64,000 nucleotides of DNA from Tubulanus polymorphus (lineage: Eukaryota; Nemertea; Palaeonemertea; Tubulaniformes; Tubulanidae): contig NC_134032.1 in the NCBI RefSeq assembly GCF_964204645.1, forward strand, positions 6,629,175 through 6,693,174, given 5' to 3'. The notes beneath the pieces are model-generated. The model had not been told where the DNA came from, ran no database searches, and worked only from the letters and a program-made list of their open reading frames with translations. This document shows, piece after piece, positions 53,140 through 62,448 of this stretch. A program made the position numbers and the translations under genes. The stretch's first letter is position 1. Each line of letters opens with the position of its first letter.

Positions 53140-55990
53140 GAGTTCTTACATGTAGCAGGGGTGGATCTAGGGGTTATTTTGGGGGTACCGACATCGCATT
53201 CCGCATTAAGAATGCCGCTTTTGTTACAAGATAGAGTTCTATAAAACCTGCTACAAATATGACGCTGATCCTCACAGAGATTGCGTCTTTTCGGATTTCA
53301 AATATAACATACAATGCGTGGTAGCTCCGTCATGGCTGCTTTGTCCGAATAAAACCCTCCTTTTTCTCGAGGGTTTCTTCGTGAAAAAGCATTAACCCAA
53401 AACGGTTAAGTTTGAATTGTTGTCCTTATTGAAAAGAGAAGTAAAATCTACATTCCAACCGGGTTAAAATCCGACAGTGGCGGATTTAAGGGTATATTCA
53501 AAGGTTAATTCCCCTATCTTTTTGTTCAGGTTACCCTTTTTCAAGGTAGAAATAGTTGAAACCAACAAATTTGACACTCATTCTCTCAGAAATTGTATTT
53601 TTCGGATGTATATCTTCAAGAATATTTCTAATCCCGATATTGAAACCTCCCTTGGGCGTGACTGCTCTATCCGATGTATGCCCTTTTTTTCTTTGTCACC
53701 CCCTGCTTTTCGATAATCTCCTTTGATTTTATGTTTAACTTTCTAATGGGACTCAGGACCTCGAATTCCAAAATTCCTAGACGTATCGGCCCCACTCCGC
53801 GTGGCTGCGCCACCGCGCGGGATTTACGCGAAGCAGCAAACACAAACATGGCCACTCTCTCAATTTTCAATGATAGAAATCGTGTGTGCATTTCAATTAT
53901 TTTGGCTGTTAGGGTTTTAAGGCACAATATAAGTTGATGATGTGATATGGCGATGTTAATTAATGATAATTCCGCAGTGAAGCTAGTTACGAACGGTGCC
54001 GATTGAGTGTACAGCTGCCAAAAACACTGAAATGTGCGTAGTTGCGTAACTATTTGCAGTGAATTGCAGACGAAACATGAAGCCTTAACGGCCGTTTTAA
54101 AAAAAATTATACCAATCGCAATTGTAAAATAAAAATGAGATAGAACCTAAGTTAAAATTCTGGCCATTTCTAAAATGTTATTACTAATTTTTAGTCAGTG
54201 CCGAACGTTTAGTTTTCCAACAATAATGAGGGGTGGTAGGTAGTCATGCAATTCAAGTCATCATTTATTACACGTTACTTCCGTGTTGTTGAAAATCTTG
54301 CGAGTCCTGGACCAAATCCCATTGAGCAATGTGATCTGTGTGATGGCCACAAATGCACACAGATCACACTACACTACCCATTACACACTCCAGTACCCAC
54401 AGCTTTCATATATCCATCCAAATATTTAGCGTGTCTTTCTTCCTGGATCCGCCATTGATGCAATAGGTGGCAGATCCAATTACTAATAACACGCAACACA
54501 TACATGTATTTCACTATTTTCTCCGTACCGTATTTTGCGATAACTTATCTTGTTACCACTAGTCTTAATTATCTCTGCTCGACATCTACGATGAAATAAA
54601 GGTTTTTTCCATCATTTCTGGTGTACTATTCTGCATGGAAATGTTCATAATTCTAGTCAAAACCGTGTTTTCTAGATTTAAAAAGAAACAATTTTTGGCA
54701 ATATTCTTTTCAATTTAAGAGTCAGAAATGAACCCAACTACGGTCGAGTTATCGGTCGTTATATCCAGTATAAGATTAATCACATCCTTCTCGAGATGAA
54801 ACTCAACAAGGGCGGATTTAGACCGTGTCGACCGTGTCGCCCGACACGGGCGGAATTATAAAGTGCCTTTTTATTTATTCTCTGTATCAAAATTTGCCGT
54901 TGTAACCACCCGAGATACACAATAGATATTTTTCCTAAATAACCTATGTTTCTTGACTAAATACCTCTCAGAGATGCTCAGAAAGCTCTAAAATGGTAGT
55001 AAAATTTCAAAAATTTTGCTGATATGCCTTTCCGCCCTGAATTAAGAATATGCCCTTTCTATTGGTCGACATGGCCACGACATGCCCTGGATCCGCCCCT
55101 GCTCAATATTTGTTACGTATATCCGATGAATCGTTGTCCCGAGTTCGTTCTAACGAGGTTCCATCGTATATATTGTATTTAATTTATGCGTTGGTCTATT
55201 TTTTTCCAGAAACCTGTCGCTCAAGTAATGCGCGGCCCCATTGTCTTGTCTTTAGTTCATGTACCAGCCTAAGCCACTTTTATGATACACGGAATGCAAT
55301 TTTTTTTCTCGTAAATTCTGCGAAAATCAGATATCGTGCGCAAGCTGTTTTCATTCGAACGAAATCACAGGAGAGAAGTGTTATTGTTCAGTAATGAACA
55401 ATAGCCTGAACAAAAGCTCGCAGCCTTATGCGGCGCGGTGGCTGTGATCACGAAGAGGCGTCAGAATAATCTTCGTTTATCTCGTGCCCTCACAGGGTTC
55501 TTACATCAGGGGAAATCAGGGAATTCCTGGATTTATGTTGATAAGCGAAACCCACTTTTGATGATGAAAAAGTTTGTTCTAACAGTTTGGCGGTTTTAAC
55601 TAACCCCATCATCAGAGAAACGAAAACAAAATACCATTTGGGAATACTGACATTTTTCTTGTGAATCAGAGGAAAATATCTGCCTCTGTCTTTACCCTTT
55701 CATCTCCCTCTCCGTGACGTTCCACCTCTCCCTTCATTACCGTCTCCCTCTCTACTTTTTCCTCTCCGTTCTCTGGGTGCTCACTTCAGCGGACTTTTAA
55801 AGGATTTGCTTAGCCCTCATTGAAATGCAATGTATACACCACATTCATTTTTAACGAAAATCGAAATGCGATGAATAAATTCGTTTTCCAATTGAATGTT
55901 ACGATTTTTTCGAGATCGTGTAGTTTCGAGTTCTGTCGTAAATCCAACCTGAAAATAAACGAATCGATGGGTTTATAATCGGCCTTAATG
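53140..55990. other. Intergenic stretch with little structure
   Basis: No supported gene. Short features are a palindromic GC-rich word CGTGGCTGCGCCACCGCG near 53802, CGATCTGTGTGATGGCC with the inverted ACACAGATCACAC nearby (54330-54370), and the lone Tigger-like end at 55141. Frames near 53477, 53674 and 55050 lack protein-like motifs. Confidence 0.5.
55141..55167 (-). mobile_element. Lone Tigger-like terminal repeat
   Basis: GAGTTCGTTCTAACGAGGTT followed by CCATCGTA resembles the right end of the element at 21175-21961 (GTTCGTTAGAACGAGGTTCC). The opposite end was not found, so this is a fragment. Confidence 0.5.
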
Positions 55991-55997
55991 TGAACCT

Positions 55998-56595
55998 TTA
56001 ACGCTCCTGAGGCAAGTAAGGATCCGCCGGATGTTGCTCGTAGATACTCGGCCTTCCGCATCTTTCCTACATTTCTTTCAAATGAAGTAGTTATTGATGA
56101 AAACTATACCAATCACTGAGTAGTAATATGAATTGAATAATACATCTAATAAGTTTACTAAGTCTGGCCCCATCATTGATTGACTAAATAAGGCCCACAA
56201 TTAATTGCTCTTTATTGCAAAACCACGAATGGCTACATAGAAAAGGGCCATGCTAATAAAGTGAATAATGAAGAGTTGCAATCCCTTGGTAAAAGAGTAT
56301 GGTTTCTTCCCCACCATGGTGTAGTTAACCCCAATAAACCCGACACTGTCGGGGTAGTGTTTGTCGCTGCAACTCTATTACCTCGGTGTGTCATTAAATC
56401 AGTATTGCAATTGATTCGGGAGCCTGAATATCCAGTTCGAAATTCATTGATGATGAATCTGAAAACGAAAGACTGAGTACTTGGTGACGCCATATGGCCG
56501 GATACCTGGTGTTGCAGCTCCCTAGACAAGCATTCGTTAATCAGACCCACCTGCAACAGGAGCACCGAGGCAAATATCCAAATCCTCCAAAACAT
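55998..56595 (-). CDS. Possible small secreted protein, two exons, low support
   Basis: On the minus strand ATG 56595 starts MFWRIWIFASVLLLQ, a good signal peptide, ending at a consensus donor (CAG|GTGGGT, exon end 56551) with an alternative donor after ELQHQ (56506). A TATATA word at about 56720 lies 125 bp upstream. An acceptor at 56066 in matching phase 0 gives ERCGRPSIYEQHPADPYLPQ then ER and stop at 55998, a 37- or 52-aa product. The acceptor tract is weak, and another frame of the second exon (MRKAEYLRATSGG, possibly spliced near 55947 to VGFTTELETT) also looks plausible. I cannot choose between them. The intron overlaps a BEL/Pao scrap on the other strand. Confidence 0.3.
56261..56476 (+). 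pseudogene. BEL/Pao retrotransposon reverse-transcriptase fragment
   Basis: The frame contains SLGKRVWFLPHHGVVNPNKP then DTVGVVFVAAT, matching the first conserved block of BEL/Pao reverse transcriptase (W-x-LPHH-x-V-x-NPNKP, VVFDAA). The expected Asp in VVFDAA is Val here. Similarity stops after about 40 residues and no catalytic YxDD or flanking LTR is present. An old scrap. Confidence 0.75.
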
Positions 56596-56773
56596 ATACT
56601 ATATGCAAATGACATGTATATATATTCGCTTCCAAATTGTTCGAAAAGAACGAGTACGAGTTAACAACCGTAGCCTGACAATAAAATGCCGATAGAAGTG
56701 CTGACTGCAAGGGCTGCTATATAACCCTTCAAAATGGTATAACACCCACTTGAATCGCCAGTAATGTGTTCAG

Positions 56774-57032
56774 AACTATGTATGATGTGAATGTATCTAT
56801 CCCGGGATGTTTGATCACCAATGAAACGATTATGCGTGCAAAAAGTTTTGATAAACCCATCGCTGTTAAAGTAAATCCCGCCTGTTCCGGATATATCTCT
56901 AATAAAGCTCTAGTTCCAGATACGATGTGCACATATAGAATAGATAATCCTACATGTAACAGAAATGTATGTGTGACAGAGCTTTTCCTCACGAACCCAG
57001 GTTACGGAGCTTTTTCTTACAATTGCTCTTAA
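56774..57032 (+). CDS. Cysteine-containing open frame, unrecognised
   Basis: After a possible acceptor (GTTCAG) the frame reads 86 codons to TAA, with VSIPGCLITNET, NPACSGYISNK, DTMCTYRID, NPTCNRNVCVTEL and SYNCS. Seven cysteines and two N-glycosylation sites give it the look of an extracellular domain exon. No start codon, upstream exon or donor was found, and the opposite strand is also open, so it may be a relic or chance. Confidence 0.25.
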
Positions 57033-57197
57033 CCTGCCCTGTCGGATCTATTATAAATCGCTCGAGCCCCTGACGGCGGATCTGCATGCAGGACAAAAGA
57101 GGTTCGCACGAAGCGACGGTTGTCTCCTCAGTGATTCCTCTCCGACGAGGCGCGGAAATACGATCCTTACAGCTTCCTCCGTCCGACGACGCCGACT

Positions 57198-57318
57198 CTA
57201 AATAAACATAACATAAGATCGAAATTAAATACGATCGAGTTTATTTACATACAGCAGGAAGAAATCAAACCATGTCGTTTGATTTCCTATACCAGAGTGG
57301 AGACTATACAACACACTA
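57198..57318 (-). repeat. 121-bp direct repeat, copy 1 (LTR-derived)
   Basis: It matches 57639-57759 with only two differences noticed. On the minus strand it contains AAATCAAACGACATGGTTTG (a hairpin) and GTAAATAAACTCG with an AATAAA polyadenylation word. It is preceded by TATATAAATAG, so it resembles the R region of an LTR. It probably belongs to the 3' LTR or a neighbouring solo fragment of the Ty3/gypsy element. Confidence 0.75.
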
Positions 57319-57319
57319 A

Positions 57320-58341
57320 ATAACTATTTATATAATATTCACATACCTGACACAGTCTAATAATTTAATTAATTCAATATTCAAACACACTTAATAAAAT
57401 CACTTGTCTAAGACTTGATAAATTATTAACATGAATTAGTACCATTTAACTTCCAAACTTACCTCCAAACCTTCCAAGACTTCCCACAAATATGGCGGTC
57501 AAGGTCATACAAAAACCCGGGAAATTTCCTTCCAGGATAAAACCCATCAAAAACCTCTTACTCCAATAAAACATGGCCTAACACGACTATATTATGACAA
57601 ATAATGAGTACCGTATTATATTAGTTATATCAACTTACCTAAATAAACATAACATAAGATCGAAATTAAATACGATCGAGTTTATTTACATACAGCAGGC
57701 AGAAATCAAACCATGTCGTTTGATTTCCTATACCAGAGTGGAGACTATACGACACACTATAAAGAGGGCACACTAAGTGGAGGCGCCACTATACAGTGCT
57801 ATTAAAGAGTCCTCATACATCACCCGAATCACTCTCTCACACTCTCCCGCTGCTAAAATGATATAGTCCCTATATTTAACAACTATGATGAAAGCCAGCA
57901 CGAATTTTCCAGTTAACTCCTATAACTAAAACTCATTTCACAGTCACTTGAACAGAAACAGGTCCTTGATGACCCCTTAACCTCTTAACATACTTAGATC
58001 GAGAATATAACCCTGATTATAAAAGGGAAATCTTGATTGATACAAATAAGCCCTAATATTAAACTCCTGACAGCTAATTTGGAATTCCAGATTCGGTAAA
58101 TAGAGGGAATGCCCGCAATCAATAGATTCACTTTCACACCCTAATTACGCGTGTTTTACAATTTTTTTTTCAAACAACCCCATACAGAACTGTCTGAACC
58201 ATTAAAAATATCTCATCACAACCTGACAAGCAATTTAAAAGAAAAAAAAAAAAACAACAACAACAACGACGCATGTCTTTTTCCCATTTACTCGTCATAA
58301 TACCAATAACAGTTACACTAATAATATTTCGCAATTACCTT
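57320..58341 (-). repeat. Ty3/gypsy 3' flank, presumed LTR, boundaries unresolved
   Basis: Downstream of pol on the minus strand: a purine tract GAAAGAGGGGAAGGGGTAG (58341-58359, overlapping the pol stop), an A/AAC-rich run (58240-58270 on plus), then CTTTATAGTGTG, a TATA word just before the second repeat copy. The 5' LTR is outside the window, so the LTR edges cannot be set by comparison. A copy-2 edge reads TTTAG|GTAAGT on the minus strand, a donor-like sequence. Confidence 0.5.
57639..57759 (-). repeat. 121-bp direct repeat, copy 2 (LTR-derived)
   Basis: Start-to-start distance to copy 1 is 441 bp. The differences are GCAGGC against GCAGGA and TATACG against TATACA. Upstream (minus strand) is CCCTCTTTATAGTGTG, a TATA-like promoter word. 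Near identity implies a recent duplication. Confidence 0.75.
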
Positions 58342-61300
58342 CTACCCCTTCCCCTCTTTCAAAAATGACGGCCACACCGTAATAACACCTCCAGTCAAAA
58401 CGAAATCTCCTAATCGAACTGGTAATCGCCGTACACGAGTAGACCTACGGGGTACAACCTCTTCAGCTTCGTCATCCCCAACGACGTTTTGATCCATAAC
58501 GTCGATTTCAACACGATTGCTTCCAGGCTCACCGACACCCAAATCATCCTGACTTATATCTAACATAGGATCTGGACTCACTAGTACCGAAACTGGAGAA
58601 TCAATTTCCTCATATGACCTGGGTATACCAGATTCATTTCCGGGTTCAGTCCCAGCGGGTACTGTAGTCCTTACGCAGTTTTCCAACGCTTCGGCTTCAC
58701 CCTGACTTGTCGTAGGAACCACTTTTGGCGTATCATCAAATTTCCTCTGCTGGTGGCTAACCCGAAGCAATAATTCCTCCCCTCGTTCATCCTCTTCGGA
58801 TTCTTCGGAGAGCGTAGATTCCCCCAGAACAACTGCTGACTTTGGACTTTTCAATTCCTTGGACAGATTGCTGGCACTAGAAGTTGATTCCCTCAAAGGG
58901 AAGGGCAAAGCATACAACATATTTCGGTGTAAGGTTCGGTGCTTTCCTGTTCTCAAACTCTCAACCACATATACTGGGAAGTCTTCATTAGGCTTATGTA
59001 CTACTACATAATCCTCATCTATCCATCGATCCGACAATTTATTTTGAGCATTTGGGCCCACGTTTTTCACCAGCACTCGATCGCCGCTCTGTAGCACTCG
59101 GCCTTTCGCCTTAAAGTCATAATACTTACCGGACTTAACTGCGGCCTTCTCTATCCTGTCACGAGCCAATTTCCATACCCTTTCGATATCCTGTTGGAGC
59201 TCTTCACCAAATTTCGTTCGACAATTCAATTTATCCAATCCGAAAACTCGATCCAACGCCAAGACAGGTTCCCGTCCGAACAACAAGTAGTATGGACTAA
59301 CTCCTACAGTACTATGGGGGGTGCAGTTGTATTGCCACACCACCTTTTGCAAGAACTCTTTCCATTTGCCTTTCTGATTGGGTTCTAAAAGGGACAAGCG
59401 TTGAATCAGTGTCCCATTCATCCTCTCAACACACCCATTTCCTTGAGGATGGTAAGGAGTAGTACGGCTTTTGTCCATTCCTAACAACTGACAAAGTTCC
59501 TTTATGACTTCACTCTCGAAATTCCTTCCCTGATCACTGTGCAATCTCCGAGGAATTCCATATTTCACGATGAAGTTGTCGAATATGGCTTTAGCAGTGG
59601 TTCTCGCTAGCTGGTTCTTAGTCGGAATCACGACGGCAAACTTCGAAAAATGATCCGTTAATACTAACAAGTTCTCAAATCCTTGCGACGGTTCCAGCTT
59701 GAGGAAATCCATACACAACAATTCCAAGGGTTCCGAAGTTAGAATGGACTCTAATGGTGCCTGTTGAGTTGGAGACTTATTGAGAACACACCTGCGACAG
59801 GACTTCGCATACCGGTCTATATCCGAAAACATTCTAGGCCACAGAAATCGGGACTGGATCACGGACCACATTTTATCCTTACCTGTGTGACCTAATGCTT
59901 CATGCGCGTAATACAAAATTACATCTTTCTTGTCCTCAGGAACCAGAGCCTGCACGTATTCCTTTCCATCTACCATCTTCTTTCGAACAACCATGTCCTC
60001 CACAATCGCTAGAGAAGGAAAATATTTCACGAAACGTTGTTCCTCCCGACTATCTGGCCGAAACTTCTTCTTAAGGATTATACATTGTTTTAATTTCCTG
60101 ATTACCTCATCCGATTCCTGAAGTTTCACCAGGTCCTCTTTCGGTAACTGAGTCGTCCAATGATCGATGTCGTCCAGGACGCAGGTAGGAACCGCTGATG
60201 TAAACGCTGCCAAACATACCGCTCTCACCACCTGTGATGACACCCGCCGGCTGAGAGTATCCGCATCAATCATTCCTTTCCCCGGGGTATACACCATATC
60301 CAGATCATACACTGAAAGAGACTGAAGCCACCTGTGACTAGCCGCGTCTAATTTAGCACTATGCAGCACATAGGTTAATGGATTATTATCCGTTTCAACA
60401 GTACAAGTGTGCCCGTACAAATTATCGTGAAAAACATCCGTCACAGCCCACTTTAACGCCAGAAATTCTAACTTGTGAATTGCGTACCGAGCTTCAGAAT
60501 CTTTAACTGCGCGACTTGCATAACCAATTACTCTTCTGCAACCGTTCTGTTGCTGATACAAGACGGCTCCTAATCCTTGAATCGATGCATCCGTCCTGAG
60601 AATAAATGGAAGCTTGTAATTCGCGAACCCCAGAATCGGAGGGTTAATTAAACATTCCTTCAATCGTTGGAACGATTCTTCAGCCTTCTCATTCCAATCC
60701 AGCTGACTCTTTTTAACTCTCCCTTTCGAATCTTTCGGAACACCCTTCAACTTGTCCGTTAACGGCTTTGCGATACGTGCAAAGTTTTCAATAAAGCGTC
60801 GGTAGAAACTGGCAAATCCGAGAAATGAACGTAACTCGCTGATTGTTGTCGGTCTTTCCCATTTCCGAATTGTCTCCGTTTTCGCTGGGTCCGTCCGAAT
60901 ACCCTTTTCGGAAATAACATGCCCTAGATAATGAACTTCTGGTTTCATGAAAACACATTTCGATGGTTTGACCTTTAACCCCGCCTTCTCCAGCCGACGA
61001 AATACTTCATTCAGTCTTTCTATATGTTGCTTCGCCCCTTTTGAAAAAACAATTATATCGTCAATATAAACGATACATGTACGTAAGTTCAAGTCCCCTA
61101 GCGCTCGCTCCATCAGCCTCTGAAAAGATGCGGGTGCACCGGTCAGACCAAATGGCATCTTATTAAATTCATAAAAACCGAAGCCCGGTCCCACGTTAAA
61201 GGCCGTCTTCTCCCGATCTCGACGTGACATCTTGAGCTGCCAGTACCCGGATTTCAGATCTAGCACAGTAAACCGATCGCACTCGGCTAGATTATTAAGG

Positions 61301-62448
61301 ACCTCATCAATTCGAGGAAGACTATATCGATCCGGTATTGTTTTCTTGTTCAACTCCCTATAATCTATGCAGAACCTGAGCTCGCCATTCTTCTTTCGAA
61401 CCAATACCACCGGACTGGAGTAAGGACTACAGGAATGTCGAATGACTCCCGCATCCAACATCATCCGCAAATGTTGCCTCACTTCTTCGACCATCCCGGG
61501 AGGTATCCTTCGATATCGAAGATTGACGGGTTCTTCATCAGTCAAACGAATCGTATGTTCGAATAAATCAGTGGAGCCTAGCTCTAAGTCATTGAGCGCA
61601 AAAACATGCTTCCATTTCACCAACAACTCCTTAAGCATGGTCTTCTCAACTTCTGTCGTAACCCCTGTGAGATCCACACTTTTAAAGAACTCTTCATCCG
61701 AAACTTCGGTCTTCGACTCAACTCGCCCATCCGTCTTTTCTGACTTATCGTCAACTGTAACTTCATCCACTCGAACCAGACTACAAACCGGTTTCTGGGT
61801 AGGTATACTTACATCTTGTTCGCTACTGTTACGGATCCGGACTGAAACGCGACAGCATTTCACATCGGGGAGTGAACTTACCGTGGGAATCACGATTAAC
61901 TTCCCAGAAGCTCCTTTGAGGTGATTATCAGTCATCACTACACCCCCAACACCATCGGTTCTCACCATTCCGTGTACCGTGACTTCTGTCCCTGCTTGAA
62001 TAATCCGTATGTTTCGTGTCGATCTAACCGTACCTATTTTACAATCCCTTTTCTCAGAAAACGGCAACCCAGACATCCGTTGTATGACATTGGTTCCAAT
62101 TAGAAATGGTACTTGTTGATGGTATTCCGTGGACTCTACAACCAATGCTAACACATCCAGCTCTTGTTCCCTGTATTTTATAGAAATTGATACGTAACCA
62201 TCAAAAGGTAGTCTATCTCCACTTACAGTGTGGACCTCCAATTCTTCAACTATATCTGAAAGCGGATAAATGTTCACATTCGGAAGTGATTCCCTCACAA
62301 ACGATCGAGAAACAGTTGTTACCATCGATCCAGAGTCAACCAAAGCTCTACAAGGTACTTCATTTACTGCAATTTCAATCTCATTGGGAGCTCCAACTAA
62401 TTGGGAAAGGTTGAGGCCTATATTCCCGGCCGAACGTCGCCTCCCTTT
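58342..62448 (-). CDS. Ty3/gypsy Pol: protease, RT, RNase H, integrase
   Basis: An open frame of about 1,370 codons from the frameshift heptamer at 62448-62442 to TAG at 58342; it has no ATG of its own at the front and is read as a gag-pol fusion in the -1 frame. Counting from Val62343 as residue 1: protease VDSGSMVTTV (2-11); reverse transcriptase with KMPFGLTGAPASFQRL and VYIDDII (Tyr426); RNase H with LRTDASIQGLGAVLY and ETDNNPLTYVL; integrase zinc finger HEALGHTGKDK, CRRCVLNK; catalytic D879, D937, E973 (MDFLK, HSDQGRNF, VERMNGT), a proper DD35E; then a C-terminal SH3-like region (GDRVLVKNV). No chromodomain. A Ser/Glu-rich tail of about 170 residues follows. No stop or missing catalytic residue was seen. 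Confidence 0.96.
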   Translation of the reverse strand, partial: KGRRRSAGNIGLNLSQLVGAPNEIEIAVNEVPCRALVDSGSMVTTVSRSFVRESLPNVNIYPLSDIVEELEVHTVSGDRLPFDGYVSISIKYREQELDVLALVVESTEYHQQVPFLIGTNVIQRMSGLPFSEKRDCKIGTVRSTRNIRIIQAGTEVTVHGMVRTDGVGGVVMTDNHLKGASGKLIVIPTVSSLPDVKCCRVSVRIRNSSEQDVSIPTQKPVCSLVRVDEVTVDDKSEKTDGRVESKTEVSDEEFFKSVDLTGVTTEVEKTMLKELLVKWKHVFALNDLELGSTDLFEHTIRLTDEEPVNLRYRRIPPGMVEEVRQHLRMMLDAGVIRHSCSPYSSPVVLVRKKNGELRFCIDYRELNKKTIPDRYSLPRIDEVLNNLAECDRFTVLDLKSGYWQLKMSRRDREKTAFNVGPGFGFYEFNKMPFGLTGAPASFQRLMERALGDLNLRTCIVYIDDIIVFSKGAKQHIERLNEVFRRLEKAGLKVKPSKCVFMKPEVHYLGHVISEKGIRTDPAKTETIRKWERPTTISELRSFLGFASFYRRFIENFARIAKPLTDKLKGVPKDSKGRVKKSQLDWNEKAEESFQRLKECLINPPILGFANYKLPFILRTDASIQGLGAVLYQQQNGCRRVIGYASRAVKDSEARYAIHKLEFLALKWAVTDVFHDNLYGHTCTVETDNNPLTYVLHSAKLDAASHRWLQSLSVYDLDMVYTPGKGMIDADTLSRRVSSQVVRAVCLAAFTSAVPTCVLDDIDHWTTQLPKEDLVKLQESDEVIRKLKQCIILKKKFRPDSREEQRFVKYFPSLAIVEDMVVRKKMVDGKEYVQALVPEDKKDVILYYAHEALGHTGKDKMWSVIQSRFLWPRMFSDIDRYAKSCRRCVLNKSPTQQAPLESILTSEPLELLCMDFLKLEPSQGFENLLVLTDHFSKFAVVIPTKNQLARTTAKAIFDNFIVKYGIPRRLHSDQGRNFESEVIKELCQLLGMDKSRTTPYHPQGNGCVERMNGTLIQRLSLLEPNQKGKWKEFLQKVVWQYNCTPHSTVGVSPYYLLFGREPVLALDRVFGLDKLNCRTKFGEELQQDIERVWKLARDRIEKAAVKSGKYYDFKAKGRVLQSGDRVLVKNVGPNAQNKLSDRWIDEDYVVVHKPNEDFPVYVVESLRTGKHRTLHRNMLYALPFPLRESTSSASNLSKELKSPKSAVVLGESTLSEESEEDERGEELLLRVSHQQRKFDDTPKVVPTTSQGEAEALENCVRTTVPAGTEPGNESGIPRSYEEIDSPVSVLVSPDPMLDISQDDLGVGEPGSNRVEIDVMDQNVVGDDEAEEVVPRRSTRVRRLPVRLGDFVLTGGVITVWPSFLKEGKG

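Noticed and set aside
56729-56992. Hydrophobic minus-strand frame
   Set aside because: No start codon at its head (GTG only), and it lies opposite a cysteine-rich plus frame and over a presumed promoter; neither strand is convincing as a full gene.
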